NCBI GenBank assembly: GCA_014529385.2
Contig: CM043971.1
Location: 88,241,340-88,305,339 of the forward strand
Reading direction: 5' to 3'
Length of the DNA: 64,000 nt
From: Adiantum capillus-veneris
Lineage: Eukaryota; Streptophyta; Polypodiopsida; Polypodiales; Pteridaceae
Part shown: positions 1-12,124 of the stretch, in pieces
Position numbering within the stretch: the stretch's first letter is position 1
How the letters are laid out: each line of letters opens with the position of its first letter
Program-made: the position numbers and the translations under genes
Notes under the pieces: generated by a model
Told to the model about the DNA's origin: nothing
What the model saw: the letters and a program-made list of their open reading frames with translations, nothing else
The model's database searches: none

Positions 1-40
1 AGCTACTCCTATAAACAACATTTCATAACTACCTGGTCAC

Positions 41-225
41 AAGCACACAGATTCGCTAGTTTAGGCACTGTGTAAATGCTCATCTTGGTGCAGATTCACC
101 AATTTAGGCAGCACTAGATGTATGTGCAGATTTGTCGATTTAGGCATCATACTGATAAATAAGACATTTACTATTTCCAACGATATTAAGTGCAGATCCG
201 CTAATTTGCCAATCTAGGCAGCACA
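41..225. repeat. degenerate short tandem motif
   Basis: Four imperfect copies of a motif close to GCAGATTCGCTAATTTAGGC lie about 35-70 bases apart, near 47, 91, 126 and 193. A related piece (TTTGCCAATTAAGGCAACAC) recurs at about 1853, just beyond the LTR-like block that follows. I see no coding potential. Confidence 0.5.
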
Positions 226-230
226 TCAAG

Positions 231-591
231 TGTTGATTCTCATCAGAACTAATATCTAATTCTTCTAAATGATTTTCTCATGCTAAACTGATCATTTAAT
301 ATGTGGAAGTGCCATGGGAGAAAAAGCTAGAATATTGGTTAGGCTGGCAGACCGGCCACAATAGGGATCCAAAGGGGGGGCCATCTGCAAAAGATAAATG
401 TGAAACAATGGGCTTTAAAGACCCTAAGGTTCAGCCCATTAGGACTTCCAAAATGCTAAGGTTCCAAAATTCAAAGGTTGTGTCCGAAGGTCAAACACTA
501 GGGAAATTGGATGCTTAGTGTGTGTGTACCAAAAAGTTAGCAAAATTCCTACAAAGGAGGGGGCGAGCCTTGCAAGTAGGGGATGAGAGAT

Positions 592-649
<58 letters not shown>

Positions 650-1835
650 GCTTCCTTTACACAAAGGGAATGAGGGACACATGTCAGCTCCCTAGCCCAG
701 AGGCCCACAAGGTGCACTCAAATCCTATCGGATGGCCATGGAGGTGGACCAATGAGAATTAGGCTAGAGTAAATCTAGTTTAATTCATTTAAAAAAACTT
801 CATGAAATAACCAATAAAAATTAAGCTCTCTAGAAGACTATTGGACAGTCTCCCAAGGGGTCCAATGAGCATTCAACAGCCCAATGGCTTGCCTGATTCC
901 TATTGGCCATGAGACAAAGGGGTTCAATAAGATTTTAGTTGCATTAATTAATTATCTAAAGCTCTCACAAAAGTGGAAATGGGGACACATGTCAGAAGGC
1001 TATCCCTTATGCTACTTAATTTTCATTGGCTAAGCCTGGGGGGGTCCAATGGGAAGACATCAAGAGGAAGTAGCATGAGGGGTCGACCAAGAGAGAGAGG
1101 GGGATGAATTTCTCAAGGCATTATTCCACACACACTCACACAAGCTCATGTGTGAAGCAAGAAGACTCTCTCTCTCCTTCTCAAGCTTTAATGAAAAGCT
1201 TATCACCTACTCCAAGCTTGTGAGAAGGGAGGCCTACACCAACAACTCTTGGCTTTGTGATGCAAATCCAACCAAGAGCCAAGCTTCAATGCATGCTCAT
1301 CTTCTCTACCATGCTAATTACTAAGCTATGCTATGCTAATATGAGTGATTATGTGAGGAGATGGACATCTTTCTTGTAAGACTACTCCTTCTTCCTCTCA
1401 ATCTACTCTCATACCCAGCTAGCTCTCACCATCTTCGAAGGTGTGTGAGGTCTTGGGTTTGAGACCATGAGGGAATTGATGTTGTGTTTTATAAGTGTTT
1501 TGCTTATTGTTTGAAGCTTCCATCTTCATTGCACTAGCTAGTTATTGAAGGAACACAAAGAATTGTATTGTAAAATGTCTCTCTTAATGGGGGAAACCTA
1601 TAATACAAAGCCTTTTGGAGGGGGGACCGGCTCCATGTAAATCCGGTCCTCAACTGTTGTCAATAGCTTAATTTCTCTCTCTTTTGAAGTATTGTTCATA
1701 CCTATCTAACAATGTGTTATGCTGTTTCTTGCTCTCTCCACCCAAACACTCTTGTTATGCTCATTAGGAACCTATTCTAATGAAATGCTCACTATGTTCA
1801 TGTTATTTTCCGCTACACACAACTTACTAGACCAT
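231..1835 (+). mobile_element. diverged LTR (solo or truncated) of the Gypsy-2 family
   Basis: This block is collinear with the LTRs of Gypsy-2 at 21901-23748 and 28214-35573. It shares the AATATCTA...GATTTTCTCAT start, the purine-rich AGGGGGGCGAGCC-like segment before a CA microsatellite, and a GGTCCAATG segment. It also shares the late GGGGACCGGCTCCA...CTCAACTGTTGTCA block at about 1625. Divergence is clearly higher than between the two Gypsy-2 LTRs. No internal gag or pol follows, so it is a solo LTR or a truncated copy. The start is placed at TGTTGATTC. The right end is uncertain by tens of bases and no target duplication was found. Confidence 0.7.
594..649. repeat. (CA)n microsatellite in the LTR copy
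   Basis: An uninterrupted CA dinucleotide run of about 56 bases. It sits where the Gypsy-2 LTRs carry their own CA tract (22479-22526; shorter at 28773-28798), so the tract belongs to the LTR family. Confidence 0.95.
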
Positions 1836-1849
1836 TAAATGTTACATCA

Positions 1850-2914
1850 TTTGCCAATTAAGGCAACACAGATCGCATGATCATGTATCAGTGGCTGGCC
1901 ACCACTGTCCTTAGTATGATTTTGGGATTACCCGGGTATATGTTGGCAGATATGTGGATTTGGATTTGGAATGGGTATATGATGATTTTTTGTCGCGATA
2001 GTATTTATGGAATTGGACTTGAGATTGATGAGAATTGATTATTGAATGATGAGTGTGACCAATAATATCCTGATATATCATGGTATGACATATATTGCTT
2101 AGTCTAGTGGTATGGGACACTAGAATAGGTAGTATATGGATGACAACATGCATAAACAACATTGTTTATGAGATGTTCCTAGCACATAATACTAATCAAT
2201 ATTTTTCACCAATATAATTTGCAAATTCTTATCTTTGCAACTGAGGACAGTTGCTTTCCAACGGAGAGGTATGTAATGGAATTGATATTTTACTATTTAT
2301 TGTAGTTGACATGTGGAAAAGGCTTGACCAATCTAGGCCTATGCGAATGGATATATATTTTATGTACATTTTATTATTCAAGTGCTCTATTATGAGCTTT
2401 GGCCTTTTATGACCAGCCGGCCAGTTTGTACTCACTTTGACCATTCAAGAAATCTATAAAGTAAATACGTGCAAAAGGGAAATGGTCACTCTTGCACGGG
2501 GGGAGAGTGCACCCAATGTCTGTGTTACTCTTCTCTCATGCTCCCTCTCCTCTCTTGTCGTGTTGATGTAGCACTCCGTTCTAGGAGGTGCGGTGCGTGC
2601 TCTCTCGCTATGTTCATCTCTCTATCTCTCTCTGTTCGCGTATAATGTTGATTATGTGCTCGTGGATGTGTCATGTATGCATCTTTATCAGTTTTTTGGC
2701 TTGCAACGTGTTCTTTTTGGTATTTTACAGGGCCACCGTGCCTTTCATTTGTAGCAAGTTACACCTCTATGGGATTGAAAGATTGATGGCTAGTAGAGTT
2801 TTAGAACGGCTAGATAGATGTTAGTGGACTACGAGTCTAGGTTTGTGTTAGGAAATAAGACGTAGCTAAGTGGATATCAGAGTAGTTTACTTAATGGAGA
2901 TAATTTTCACACAC

Positions 2915-2915
<1 letters not shown>
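1850..2915. other. no gene recognised
   Basis: AT-rich sequence with only short open frames and no recognisable protein, RNA gene or LTR boundary. CT-rich stretches occur at about 2520-2640. Confidence 0.5.

Positions 2916-2951
<36 letters not shown>
2916..2951. repeat. (GA)n microsatellite
   Basis: A GA dinucleotide run of about 36 bases. Confidence 0.95.
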
Positions 2952-2952
<1 letters not shown>

Positions 2953-3682
2953 ACAATATACGTTGTTCACCCAATGTGGGCTACGTCCATGGGAAAGGAG
3001 CCACTCAATGGCTTTAGTACTTCAAAATAAAGGTAGGCTACAAAGGGATTATACCCTTAATGAAGATCTCGCCTTGCTTCACTCTCACCACCTCACATAC
3101 ACCTTGTTTCATCAATTTCACAATGCACCACAATCTGTTTTGTATGTAGAAGAGGCCTTCTTTATAGGCCAAAAGGGTTGCCCTCTCTCATGAGAGCACC
3201 CGTGTGTATGCCCCCTTATGTAGACAAGTTCAAGTTGAATTGTCCCATGTGCCCATATGTGTCGGCCCTTGAGAAGATAAGTCTGCCTAGAAATCAACCA
3301 CTGGCCATTGAATTTGCCAATGGCCAAAAACTTATGTCCATCCAGCATTGACTACCTGTCAACCGATCGACAATATTTCCACCACTTTTTGGCCGCCGTT
3401 TGACCATAATATTTTGACGAAAAGGGAATATTTTGGCAGGTGATTTTTCTTACGTACAATGGCTTCTCCTCATAATGGGGGCCTTACAAATGTGTGTTTT
3501 TTGAGACTAAAATTTACAAGGGGTAAATTAGGCTCCATACTTAACAATTCGAGTGGAAGTCATGGAGATGGCCCACGAAGAGGCATTCCCATAAACCACA
3601 AACCAAGGACGTGTTGTAAAACTCCCTTATGGTCTCATAGGACTAGTTTACCCCATTAAACAAGCACTAGGGCAAGCAATGG
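2952..3682. other. no gene recognised
   Basis: Non-repetitive by eye. Open frames are short and match no family I recognise. Confidence 0.45.
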
Positions 3683-4260
3683 TTGAAATCAAGGTGGTTG
3701 ACAATCAAAAAGAACATATGGTGCCCACATTGGCCGCTTGAGATGAAGGTCTTTCTTTGGAAGGTTATGTGGGGAGCCCTACCTAATGGAGTGAAGTTCC
3801 TTACTAGAGGTATTGGTCTTGATAGATTCTTGCAATGTAGAAAGGATAGTGAGGACCTCCCTCACTTATTCAAGAAGTGCCCGACAATCTGTGGCCTGGC
3901 AAGGAAGATATGGAAATGGGTCCAAAAGACCTAGAAGATAGGTTTCTTCCTAGGTGGGAAAGTGTTCAAGAGCTAAGCACTTCTTATCAGCACATATATT
4001 GTCAGATTCTGCTACTTCAAACACATTTGGAAGGCCAAGAATTATCGACTCTTCAAGAACTCCTTGAAGATAGCTAGGTTCACATAGATTATACAAAAAA
4101 GCAGGGAAATGATTGCCACCTTTGGAAAGCGGATCAAATTTGATGAGTGGAACACAGAAATTGGTGTCGTAATGACTGGTTAGCATTACCAACCGATGAG
4201 TCTTTGGTTGTTAGGAGACGCCATAGCTCGACACAAGCATGACCAAAATTTTTAATTTCT
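3683..4260 (+). pseudogene. LINE reverse-transcriptase 3' end (zf-RVT region), remnant
   Basis: The frame at about 3683-3934 reads like the zinc-finger-like segment found after reverse transcriptase in plant LINEs (zf-RVT): ...PLEMKVFLWKVMWGALP, then cysteine and histidine positions of the type LPHLFKKCP, then a tryptophan-rich end (KIWKWVQ). After a stop or frame shift the theme continues with IWKAKNYRLFKNSL at about 4026-4067, matching the WKARN-type motif near the end of plant LINE ORF2. The reverse transcriptase and endonuclease domains are absent and several stops interrupt the frame. The remnant is therefore a 5'-truncated, dead copy, which is the usual fate of LINE insertions. A short A run follows at about 4284, too short to be a convincing poly(A) tail. 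Confidence 0.7.
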
Positions 4261-4988
4261 TGGTTATGTTAAGTTTTTCACCAAAAAAAACACATGCTCT
4301 TCATACTACGTCATTGTTTCCTTGCTATTTGCCTACTATTACTCACTCCTTTCTCCTCTCATTAGAGGGAATCTTTGTAGATATCCCCCAACACATTAGT
4401 TGGAAGCCTCCCTAAATTAAAAAACATCACAATATTTTCAGCTATTTTGGTTGGCTGTGAGCTCATGATCTCAAGCCTGCAAAGAACAATCAGAGCTAAG
4501 CCAGTGTGCCACAACAAGCTCACTTTCCTCCACACGAGTGATACAGGTTTTAAAAAAACAAAATTGTTTTGCCTTGCTCCCTTGCATACTGCACACCCCC
4601 TCCAGCTGGCATTCTTGCGCCTTGACTTTTCCTTCTAACACCTTCTCACTTTAACTTTTAAGTTTAACACCCTCTCAATTCAACTTTTAAGTTTAACGCC
4701 CTCTTTAAGTCCCAAAGGATCTATGGAGATTCCCATCTAAAAGAAATGGGTTCATCCCTACTTTTTTGGCGTGCGTAAAACTTCTTGGCTCCAAATGACA
4801 ACCACAACTTGAGAAAAATGGTATTTTTTTGTGCATTTGTTTTCAAGCAGTCTTAGACTAGTCGATTTGCTAAAATTTTATCATGCACCCACCCCTTGAC
4901 CTAATGGAGACATTGCGTGCATGTAGTAAATGCCCCTAAGATACCCAAATATATGGAACCCTATTTGTACAATACACCATATAAGGTA
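4261..4988. other. no gene; contains a dispersed repeat piece
   Basis: No gene recognised. The stretch at about 4912-4985 (TAAATGCCCC...TATGGAACC...) is similar to 10186-10255 beyond the minus-strand LTR element, so both are copies of a small dispersed repeat. Confidence 0.45.
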
Positions 4989-6407
4989 TGAGTTTTTTCC
5001 TAGAGTCACTAAAGTGTGAGTGGATGAGAGAAGAGGTGGAACCATCCCACATGTAGTGGTGCAAGACTATAGAGCTACTTAAAGCTCCTTTCATGAATAA
5101 ACAAATCCATTCCAAGTTTGCATTACATGTCTCTTGTCTATGGTGAGCATGTGATGGGTTAGCCAACTACTCAAGATCATGTTTATGAGTCCAAGTTAAC
5201 CCAATATCTTGAAACCTAATTTGCTTGAGTAATAATCTAGCCTACACACACTCACTTGTGTGCACAATGGTCGTATATCACCCACCTTAGCTAGCATGAT
5301 CCCATTCCCATCAAGTGGTATCAGAGCTATGGTGTGCTAGCTAGGTTTATTTCTTTGCATTTGTGTGTTAGTGTGATTAACATTCCTTAATTTTTATTAG
5401 CAAGGTCCACGAGGTTTACTCTCACCAATTCAATCCTCAGCCTCTCTCTTGTACTCTCTTATTGCATATCTCATGCCTAATTAGTATTCCATTGTCTAGC
5501 ATGAGCATGTTCTTGAGTTAAAGACTCTTGGGCCGCTACTCACTCGCTAATTGAAAGCCTAATTAGCATTAGAGTTTATTAATTTTCCATTAGGAACTTG
5601 CATTTTCATTTTAGATTGCGATGCTACTCAAGTGGAGGCAACAACAGTGAAGAAAGCAGCAATGGTTGGCAGAAGCTACAAAGTCAAGAAACATGTAAGA
5701 GGATCAGCCCATGTGGTGGAGGACAAAGAAGAAGACATAGACAAAGGCAAGAACAACCTTGTCTACTACAACATACTCTAAAGATTTAGCCTCTCTTCAA
5801 GGGGAGGATTTTTGTCATCCTTTGTGGATATGTATTATCATTCTGTGCGGATACCATGTGTCATCCTTAGTGGATAAAGAATCTTCAATGTATTGTCCTA
5901 GTCTAAACCTCAAGGGGAGTATTCTAAGGTATGAGCTTTGTCCTAGAGGCACTAGTGCATGAGAGAAGAGGTGAAAATCATCCCACATGTAATGGTGCAA
6001 CATTTCTACTTAAATCTCCTTTCATGAATAAACAAATCCATTCCAAGTTTGCATTACATGTCTCTTGTCTATGGTGAGCTTGTGATGGGTTAGCCAACTA
6101 ATCAAGATCGTGTTTATGAGTCCAAGTTAATCTATCTTGGAACCTAATTTGCTTGAGTAACAATTTAGTGTACACACACTCATTTGTGTGCACAATGTTT
6201 GTCTATTACCCACCTTAGTTAGCACGATCCCATGAGCTTTGTCCTAGATTCTTTAGAGTGTGAGTGAATGAGAGAAGAGGTGGAATCATCCCACGGTAAT
6301 GGTGCAAGACTGTAGAGCTACTTAAAGCTCCTGTCATGAATAAACATATCCCTTTCAAGTTTGCATTACATGTCTCTTGTCTATGGTGATCTTGTGATGG
6401 GCTAGCC
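4989..6407 (+). mobile_element. short Copia-type element (TRIM-like) with three LTR copies
   Basis: Three direct repeats share the TGAG...TTTTCCTAG-like start and the GAATAAACAAATCC...TTGCATTACATGTCTC core. LTR1 is about 4989-5313, LTR2 is 5932-6232, and LTR3 is a partial copy at 6233-6407. Between LTR1 and LTR2 lie only about 620 bases. They start with TGGTATCAGAGC (5316-5327), the plant initiator-tRNA primer-binding site typical of Copia elements, and end with a purine tract (CAAGGGGAGT, about 5911-5920). No gag or pol frame is present. The size and layout fit a terminal-repeat retrotransposon in miniature or an internally deleted Copia. LTR2 and LTR3 abut directly. Confidence 0.75.
5316..5327 (+). 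promoter_or_regulatory. primer-binding site (initiator Met tRNA type)
   Basis: TGGTATCAGAGC lies just inside LTR1 and is complementary to the 3' end of plant initiator tRNA-Met. It sets the plus orientation of the element. Confidence 0.8.
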
Positions 6408-7914
6408 ATAAATTTAGATAAGGAAAGTATAATTGATATCAAGTACAACAATGAGAGCCAAGTAATGCTCTAAGACAATGTCAAAAAGAGTACAAGAGTA
6501 GACTAAACTCCAAAGTAATAGTAGCAATGATATCAATAGAACAATAGATCCCACAAAATGAGTAATGGAACCTATTCATAGGTGACAAATTTGGGCCTCT
6601 AACTAATTGTTCCCTGTACAATTACCCAAGTAACTACGCTTAGTAATTACCGGTTCCTATTTTTGAGTAGGGTCTGTTCCAATTGTCCAAATTTCCTTCC
6701 CCCTTTCTTTGAATTTTGGAATATTTTCAAAATTTCAAGTATGTTACTGAAAATGACTAATATCCTAGAGGAATGGGTCTGAATCACTCTTCTACAATAG
6801 ATTGAAAAATTCTCTAGGTGCACCATGTTTCTTTCAAGTTGAGGTTAGGCCTCTTAGCTCTCTATGCTTGTGCACTAGCTTGCATATATGACATCTCATT
6901 GTTTCCTTTTATATGGAGTCTTCTTCCTCTTGGGCTTCCAAATAGGCTGAGGTGGAGCCTAATTTATTAAAGTTTGACCCATACCTTGAGCACTAGTGTC
7001 AGCATTCTCCTTTTTAACGAATTGAAGAATAGCTTTCTACTCCAAGTACACCCTACAATCAGTTATCATCTCCATTTTGTATGGCGTTAGAGCATTCAAG
7101 GTCTTTGTATCGACATCATACAAGGTATGCCTTTCCCTAGTCAGTCTAGCTCTAGCCAACTTGTGATAGACTTATGCAGTGTGAATCCAACCCTCTGATA
7201 ATGGATAATTTTCCTTGATCCTTGCTTCAAAAAAAACCTTAAAAATCTCTCTTGAGTTATGGCAGCTTTACTTGATAGCTCTTTTTTTTGGGATTTGGAA
7301 GCTTCAACTGACAATTGAAGGAGCTCATTGGTTACTCAAATCAACTACCTGATTTGGTCTCTCCACTTACCTTCCCCTAAAGCGATGCAAATCTTCCTTC
7401 AACTCAGTTACAATGGATTTCTATTCAGTGTCATTAATAACATTCTTGCAGGCAACCCATTCTACTTTGTTATGCTCATACCACTCTCTTAATTACTCCA
7501 CTATCAAGTACTTTTGTTGATCAATTTGCTCATTGTACTGTGGATAAAGAGCAGGGAAGAATTGTGGAAACTCTTTCTCCATCATTGGCAAAGCATACAA
7601 CAAAGTAGGTGAATCAAAAACAAACTCAAGAAAATTTATCACTATCTGATTCTCTTGTAGTAGTATTTTTTTGAAAATTTGAATAAGGTGAAATAGACTT
7701 TTCAGAGCCATTGCCTGTTCTCAAAGGCTCACTTTAATTTTAGATCCTTTTCTACATTGGTAGCATTATTTTCCAACAATGTCCTAATCTTTTGATCCAA
7801 AAAGCTCCTAGTAATCTATAGCTTGACCATCATAGCCTTGATTTCCACTCGAATATCTTTCATGCAACTATACAATGGTCAATTACTCGATAGAAACTCA
7901 AGTTGCACTGCTAA

Positions 7915-8172
7915 ACTTTATATGTTCATTGTGGAGGACTGGTGCTATGGGTTGACTATCATATCATCAACAAAAATCATGTATTCTTGAACCCTTTCAA
8001 GGAATTGAATAGTACTTGGATGAGGAGGCAATTTACATTGTTAAACTTTGTATGTTCATTGTGGTAGACTGGTCCATTTTTGGGTTGACTACCATATCAT
8101 TAAAAAAAATCATGTATTCTCGAACCCTTTCCAACAATTGAATAATACTTGGATGAGGAGGCAATTTACAAG
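7915..8172. repeat. tandem duplication, unit about 130 bp
   Basis: Two adjacent copies run from CTTT(A/G)TATGTTCATTGTGG to TACTTGGATGAGGAGGCAAT. The copies have diverged by scattered substitutions and a small indel. They lie inside the degenerate LTR element. A second, smaller duplication (CTATTTGTGCCTT...) occurs at about 8535-8630. Confidence 0.75.
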
Positions 8173-9249
8173 TGTTTTGTTTGTGATAATTGATCATTTT
8201 CCATTGTTGAACCACTCCTTTGGATCCTACATATAGCATTTGAAAATGTTCGAAGTTTGCATATGCAGTCTCATCATGCAGATACTCCTTGGATCTGAGT
8301 AGCCTTTTGATTCCTGATTTGCTTATTCAAACTTAGAAATTTAGTGGAATAATCTAGATCTGTATCTGAATCCAAGTCCATCACAATGTCTTTTCCTTTT
8401 TCCACCCTTTAAACTTTTGAAGTACTGTGCTTTCTAGCAAGGTGTTGTTGGGTCTGTTGTTTGATTTGTTGCTAGATTTGATCAGAGTAAGTGTGATCCT
8501 TCTACAGTTCTAGACCCCAGCTTCCCCATCTTTCCTATTTGTGCCTTGTGCTATGTTGGGCTATTGATCAACATAGCACATCTTTTCTATTTGTGCCTTT
8601 GCTATGCTGGTCTACTGACCACTTGTTGTTGAATCTGGTGCTGGAGGAGAGGGTGGATTGTCATGGTCATCATCGTCATCACCCTTACTGTTGCTAGGAC
8701 TTGCACCATCCTCCTCCTACTCTTCATCGGCATCCTCATCCTCATCATCATTATCTTTCATCTTCAAATAATCCATTAATGCTTTATTCACCAATGTGGT
8801 TATATACTCTTCAAATTTAGCAAGTTATACGGACACGCATCATGAATGCACCATGCTCTTGCTGCCTTGGGTTTATGTCCACCAATTGAGACGTGGAATG
8901 CATGCCTTGATTGGTCCTTTGAATGATTATTGGCAAGATTCCCCCAATGATTTGTACATTAAAGTTCTGCCAATGATTGTTAGACATTTCAAATAATTCT
9001 TTAATCTCATTTTGGATTGGGATAATTCCTAACAGATCTATTAGTTTTTGGTTTTCCTCCCCTTCCCCCACAACTAGTCTCCACTTTGAACATTGGAAAT
9101 GTAAAATTTCAAGTTAGAAGATCATTCGTGATGTCTTTACTTATCTTTTGAAATTGATTTCCACTCCTTGGCTCACCTTTTACTATAATGATCTCTATCA
9201 ATATCCCACTTTCCATTCTTATCTATCTCAGTTGTCGTGGTATCTGGCT

Positions 9250-9597
9250 CTAGCTTTCTTTTTGACTACCTATGTGATGATTTGTGACTCCTCTTGCTGC
9301 CATCATTGTCCTCACTGTGCTTCCAACCTTTGCCCTCATCCTTTCTCTGAGATCCATTGGAGCGAGAGCGCCTCTCTGCTCTCTCTGAATGCCTTTTCCC
9401 TCACTATGAGAATGCTCGGAATCCTCCATTTCCTTAGCTTCTCGTTGATTTAATTTTGCAACAACTGTTTTATTTCTAGGCTCACTATTAGTGTAAGAGC
9501 CCCACTCCAAATTATCTGGAATGGTACTAACACAATCTGGTTCCTCCATGAATCTAGTTGTCGGCCTCCGACCACGCCCGACTCTTCTGGGTGGCAT
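9250..9597 (-). pseudogene. gag-like N-terminal frame of the 6.4-10.1 kb element
   Basis: A minus-strand frame from ATG at 9597 begins MPPRRVGRGRRP, the arginine-rich style of start common in plant Gypsy gag proteins. It runs about 115 codons and is hydrophilic with many charged residues. No capsid core or zinc knuckle was identified. Its position shortly downstream of the right-hand LTR supports a gag origin, but the assignment rests on position and composition, not on a conserved motif. Confidence 0.4.
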
Positions 9598-10140
9598 GAC
9601 TGAATTAGGCAAACTCCAAAACCCAATTGGGAGATAGATTCTCTGTCAAGAGCTATTTATCTCACCATCGTGATCACCATAATAGAATGAGATGGTCACT
9701 TCTGACATCTATTCCATGTCGGATTGTTAAGACTGAACTGAAATGGAACAAGAGACTGAGATTGGAACTGGAAGTGGATTGTATATTCAAATAAAGAAAG
9801 TACAATTAATATCAAGTACAATAGTGAGATCTAAGTAATGCTTTGAGCCAATGCCAAAAGAGTACAAGAGTAGACTAAAGTCCAGAGTAATTGTAGCATT
9901 GATAACAGTCTGAGCCAATGCCAAAAGAGTATAAGAGTAGACTTAACTCTAGAGCAATCGTAGCAATGATAGCAATACAACAATAAATCCCGCAAAATGA
10001 GTAATGGGCCCTATTTATAGGTGTCGGGCTAGGCCTCTGACTGACTGTTCCTTGTATACTTACCGTAGTAATTGGGATCCGTAATTAGTAGTTCCTACAA
10101 TTGATCTGATCTTGACTAGGGTCTATTCCCACTGTCTACA

Positions 10141-12060
10141 CCACCTCTCTCATTTATGGTCCCCTTGAATAATGTTAAGGAGGCATCACATGCATTTACC
10201 AAATGCCCCAAAAACTACCCAACTGTATGGAACCATGTTTGTATGACAAACCATCTCTCTACTTTGTGACCCCCTTTCCTTACACTCATGTGATATCAAA
10301 TGATAACCCTTAGTGAATCCCCCATAGACCTTATTCTTCAAAGCCTTGCATTACTTTGCCAAATTGGTCTTCATGGGAAAAACAAGAATTACATTAATAA
10401 ACCTATGCTAGCAAGAATTACATCTATCCATACCCCAATTGAATAGATTGATTGTATTAAATACAACTCTTTTGATGTCACCACGGACAATCAAGCGATT
10501 GATTCCTCGTATAACAATATATCACCAAACTTGGACATCCCACTTTTCATGCATCTTGTTTCACCATAGCCAAGGATTGCCAAGGGAAAAGTATTGCTTT
10601 GCCAATGCAAGTTGAACCGTCTGGTCCAAAAGCTTTGTCATGCATATTTGCTCCTTAAAGAACCTAATTGAAATTTTGAGAAAGTGTTGGCTTTAGAATT
10701 TAGTCCCATACATGGAAAGACACTGATTTGTATGATTGGGGTAGTTCTTGGTGAATTATCCATTGACATGTTTCATACAAACCTTATTCCATGAAGGAAG
10801 CTTGTGATTGATAATTTGTTGGCTTTTTCTTTCTAATCAAGATCTCTAGCAACATATTGAACTATTGTTTGCCCCCATTACCCATATGATCTTCAATTAA
10901 GCCCATCTTTAATATTTGAGGCCCTTTGAATTTGTATAGAAAATGAACCACTCTTTTTCTTTTACCCAAAGCAAGAAAACAAGAATATATACCACCCAAG
11001 CATGACTACTTATGGAAATACATTTACATATACTAGTAGATTGGACAAGGCACAATGCTATCAAATCAAGAAATCATTGAGTTATTTGTATCTTTCTAAA
11101 ATTAGGAAGGGCTCTCACTCAATGGATCAGAAAATAATGGGTTGATGTCTCCCAAGAGCTCTTATCGATGGAGTCCCAAAAGGATAGCCCATCAAAGAGA
11201 GGAAATATAGTTAGGAATAAGAAACAAATATAGTTGTAACATGAATAGTGGGCACTCAAGCCTAGTCAAACGAGTGACGATCCAAGAACTTTCATATGTT
11301 CGTAAACCCTTTCAAGGATGGCACCTACCAAAACTAGATTGCACAAGGATAGACAATCCCAAGAAAACATTAACTAGTCGAGTGGACAAGAAATGATTCA
11401 GCCCAATCATAGAATTGATACTTCAAACATTAATACCTTCATATAATCCTCTCTTGGAGAAGTCTACTCGAATTATAGAGCAAATGATCAAAGATCAAAA
11501 TTTGGCACTTCCAGACAACATGCAAAGATGCAAACACTAACATTTCAATAGCTTGTGTTATGTAAAGACAGGTTTTAAACTACTCTATATTTTCTAAATA
11601 TTACCTATACCGTAATCATGGTTTATGTATCTCTTTTGAATTTAAAAGGAAGGGAGGGCGTGCCCTTTATTTGATTAATATGATCCTTGGAGTCTAATCC
11701 CAAATGCAAGTATCTCGTGAGATTCCCATTAAAAAAATGGTCCAGAATCGTAACCACATACTCCACATACTCGAGTGATTTATCAAGCTATAAGCCATTA
11801 GGTGTTAGTAGCTCATTTGGGGACCAACTTCAACCAAGCTCATGGCTCCACATTTCATGTTTTTTTGTTGCAAAATACAATTTTTTGTTGGTTCAGGTTT
11901 GGGGAGATCCCCAAACCTCAACCACGCTCGTGGCTCCACATTTCATGTTTTTTTGTTGCAAAATACAATTTAGCTACAACTTCAGCTACGTGCCATATCC
12001 TTAGCACCATGATTGGCTAGCTTGTAACTCTAGACCATGCTTGAATTTTTGCAACATTCA
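10141..12060. other. intergenic, no gene recognised
   Basis: No coding frame, LTR or RNA gene could be supported. The part at 10186-10255 resembles 4912-4985. The part at 11820-11970 is a local duplication listed separately. Confidence 0.5.
11820..11972. repeat. tandem duplication, unit about 86 bp
   Basis: Two copies carry the block CATGGCTCCACATTTCATGT or GTGGCTCCACATTTCATGT, each followed by the same TTTTTTTGTTGCAAAATACAA. The copies are nearly identical over about 60 bases. Confidence 0.8.
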
Positions 12061-12065
12061 AGTTA

Positions 12066-12066
<1 letters not shown>

Positions 12067-12118
<52 letters not shown>

Positions 12119-12124
12119 AAAAAA
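12067..12124. repeat. C42 homopolymer followed by A16
   Basis: An uninterrupted run of 42 C (12067-12108) leads directly into 16 A (12109-12124). The opposite strand is a 42-G run with G-quadruplex potential. Homopolymers this long are also prone to length error in assemblies. Confidence 0.9.

Larger units (their letters stand above)
6411..10140 (-). mobile_element. degenerate LTR retrotransposon, probably non-autonomous
   Basis: Two direct repeats bound this element: about 6411-6689 and about 9778-10140. Both run from AAAGTA(T/C)AATT(G/A)ATATCAAGTAC to a GGGTCT(G/A)TTCC...CTGTC/TTGTC end. The right copy is longer because of an internal tandem duplication of about 66 bases around CCAAAAGAGTA(C/T)AAGAGTAGACT. 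The interior (about 3.1 kb) has no reverse transcriptase or integrase that I can recognise. Only a gag-like N-terminus reads on the minus strand near the right LTR, which makes the right LTR the 5' one. Several internal segments are tandemly duplicated. It could be a large non-autonomous derivative of a Gypsy element. LTR ends are approximate. Confidence 0.6.
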
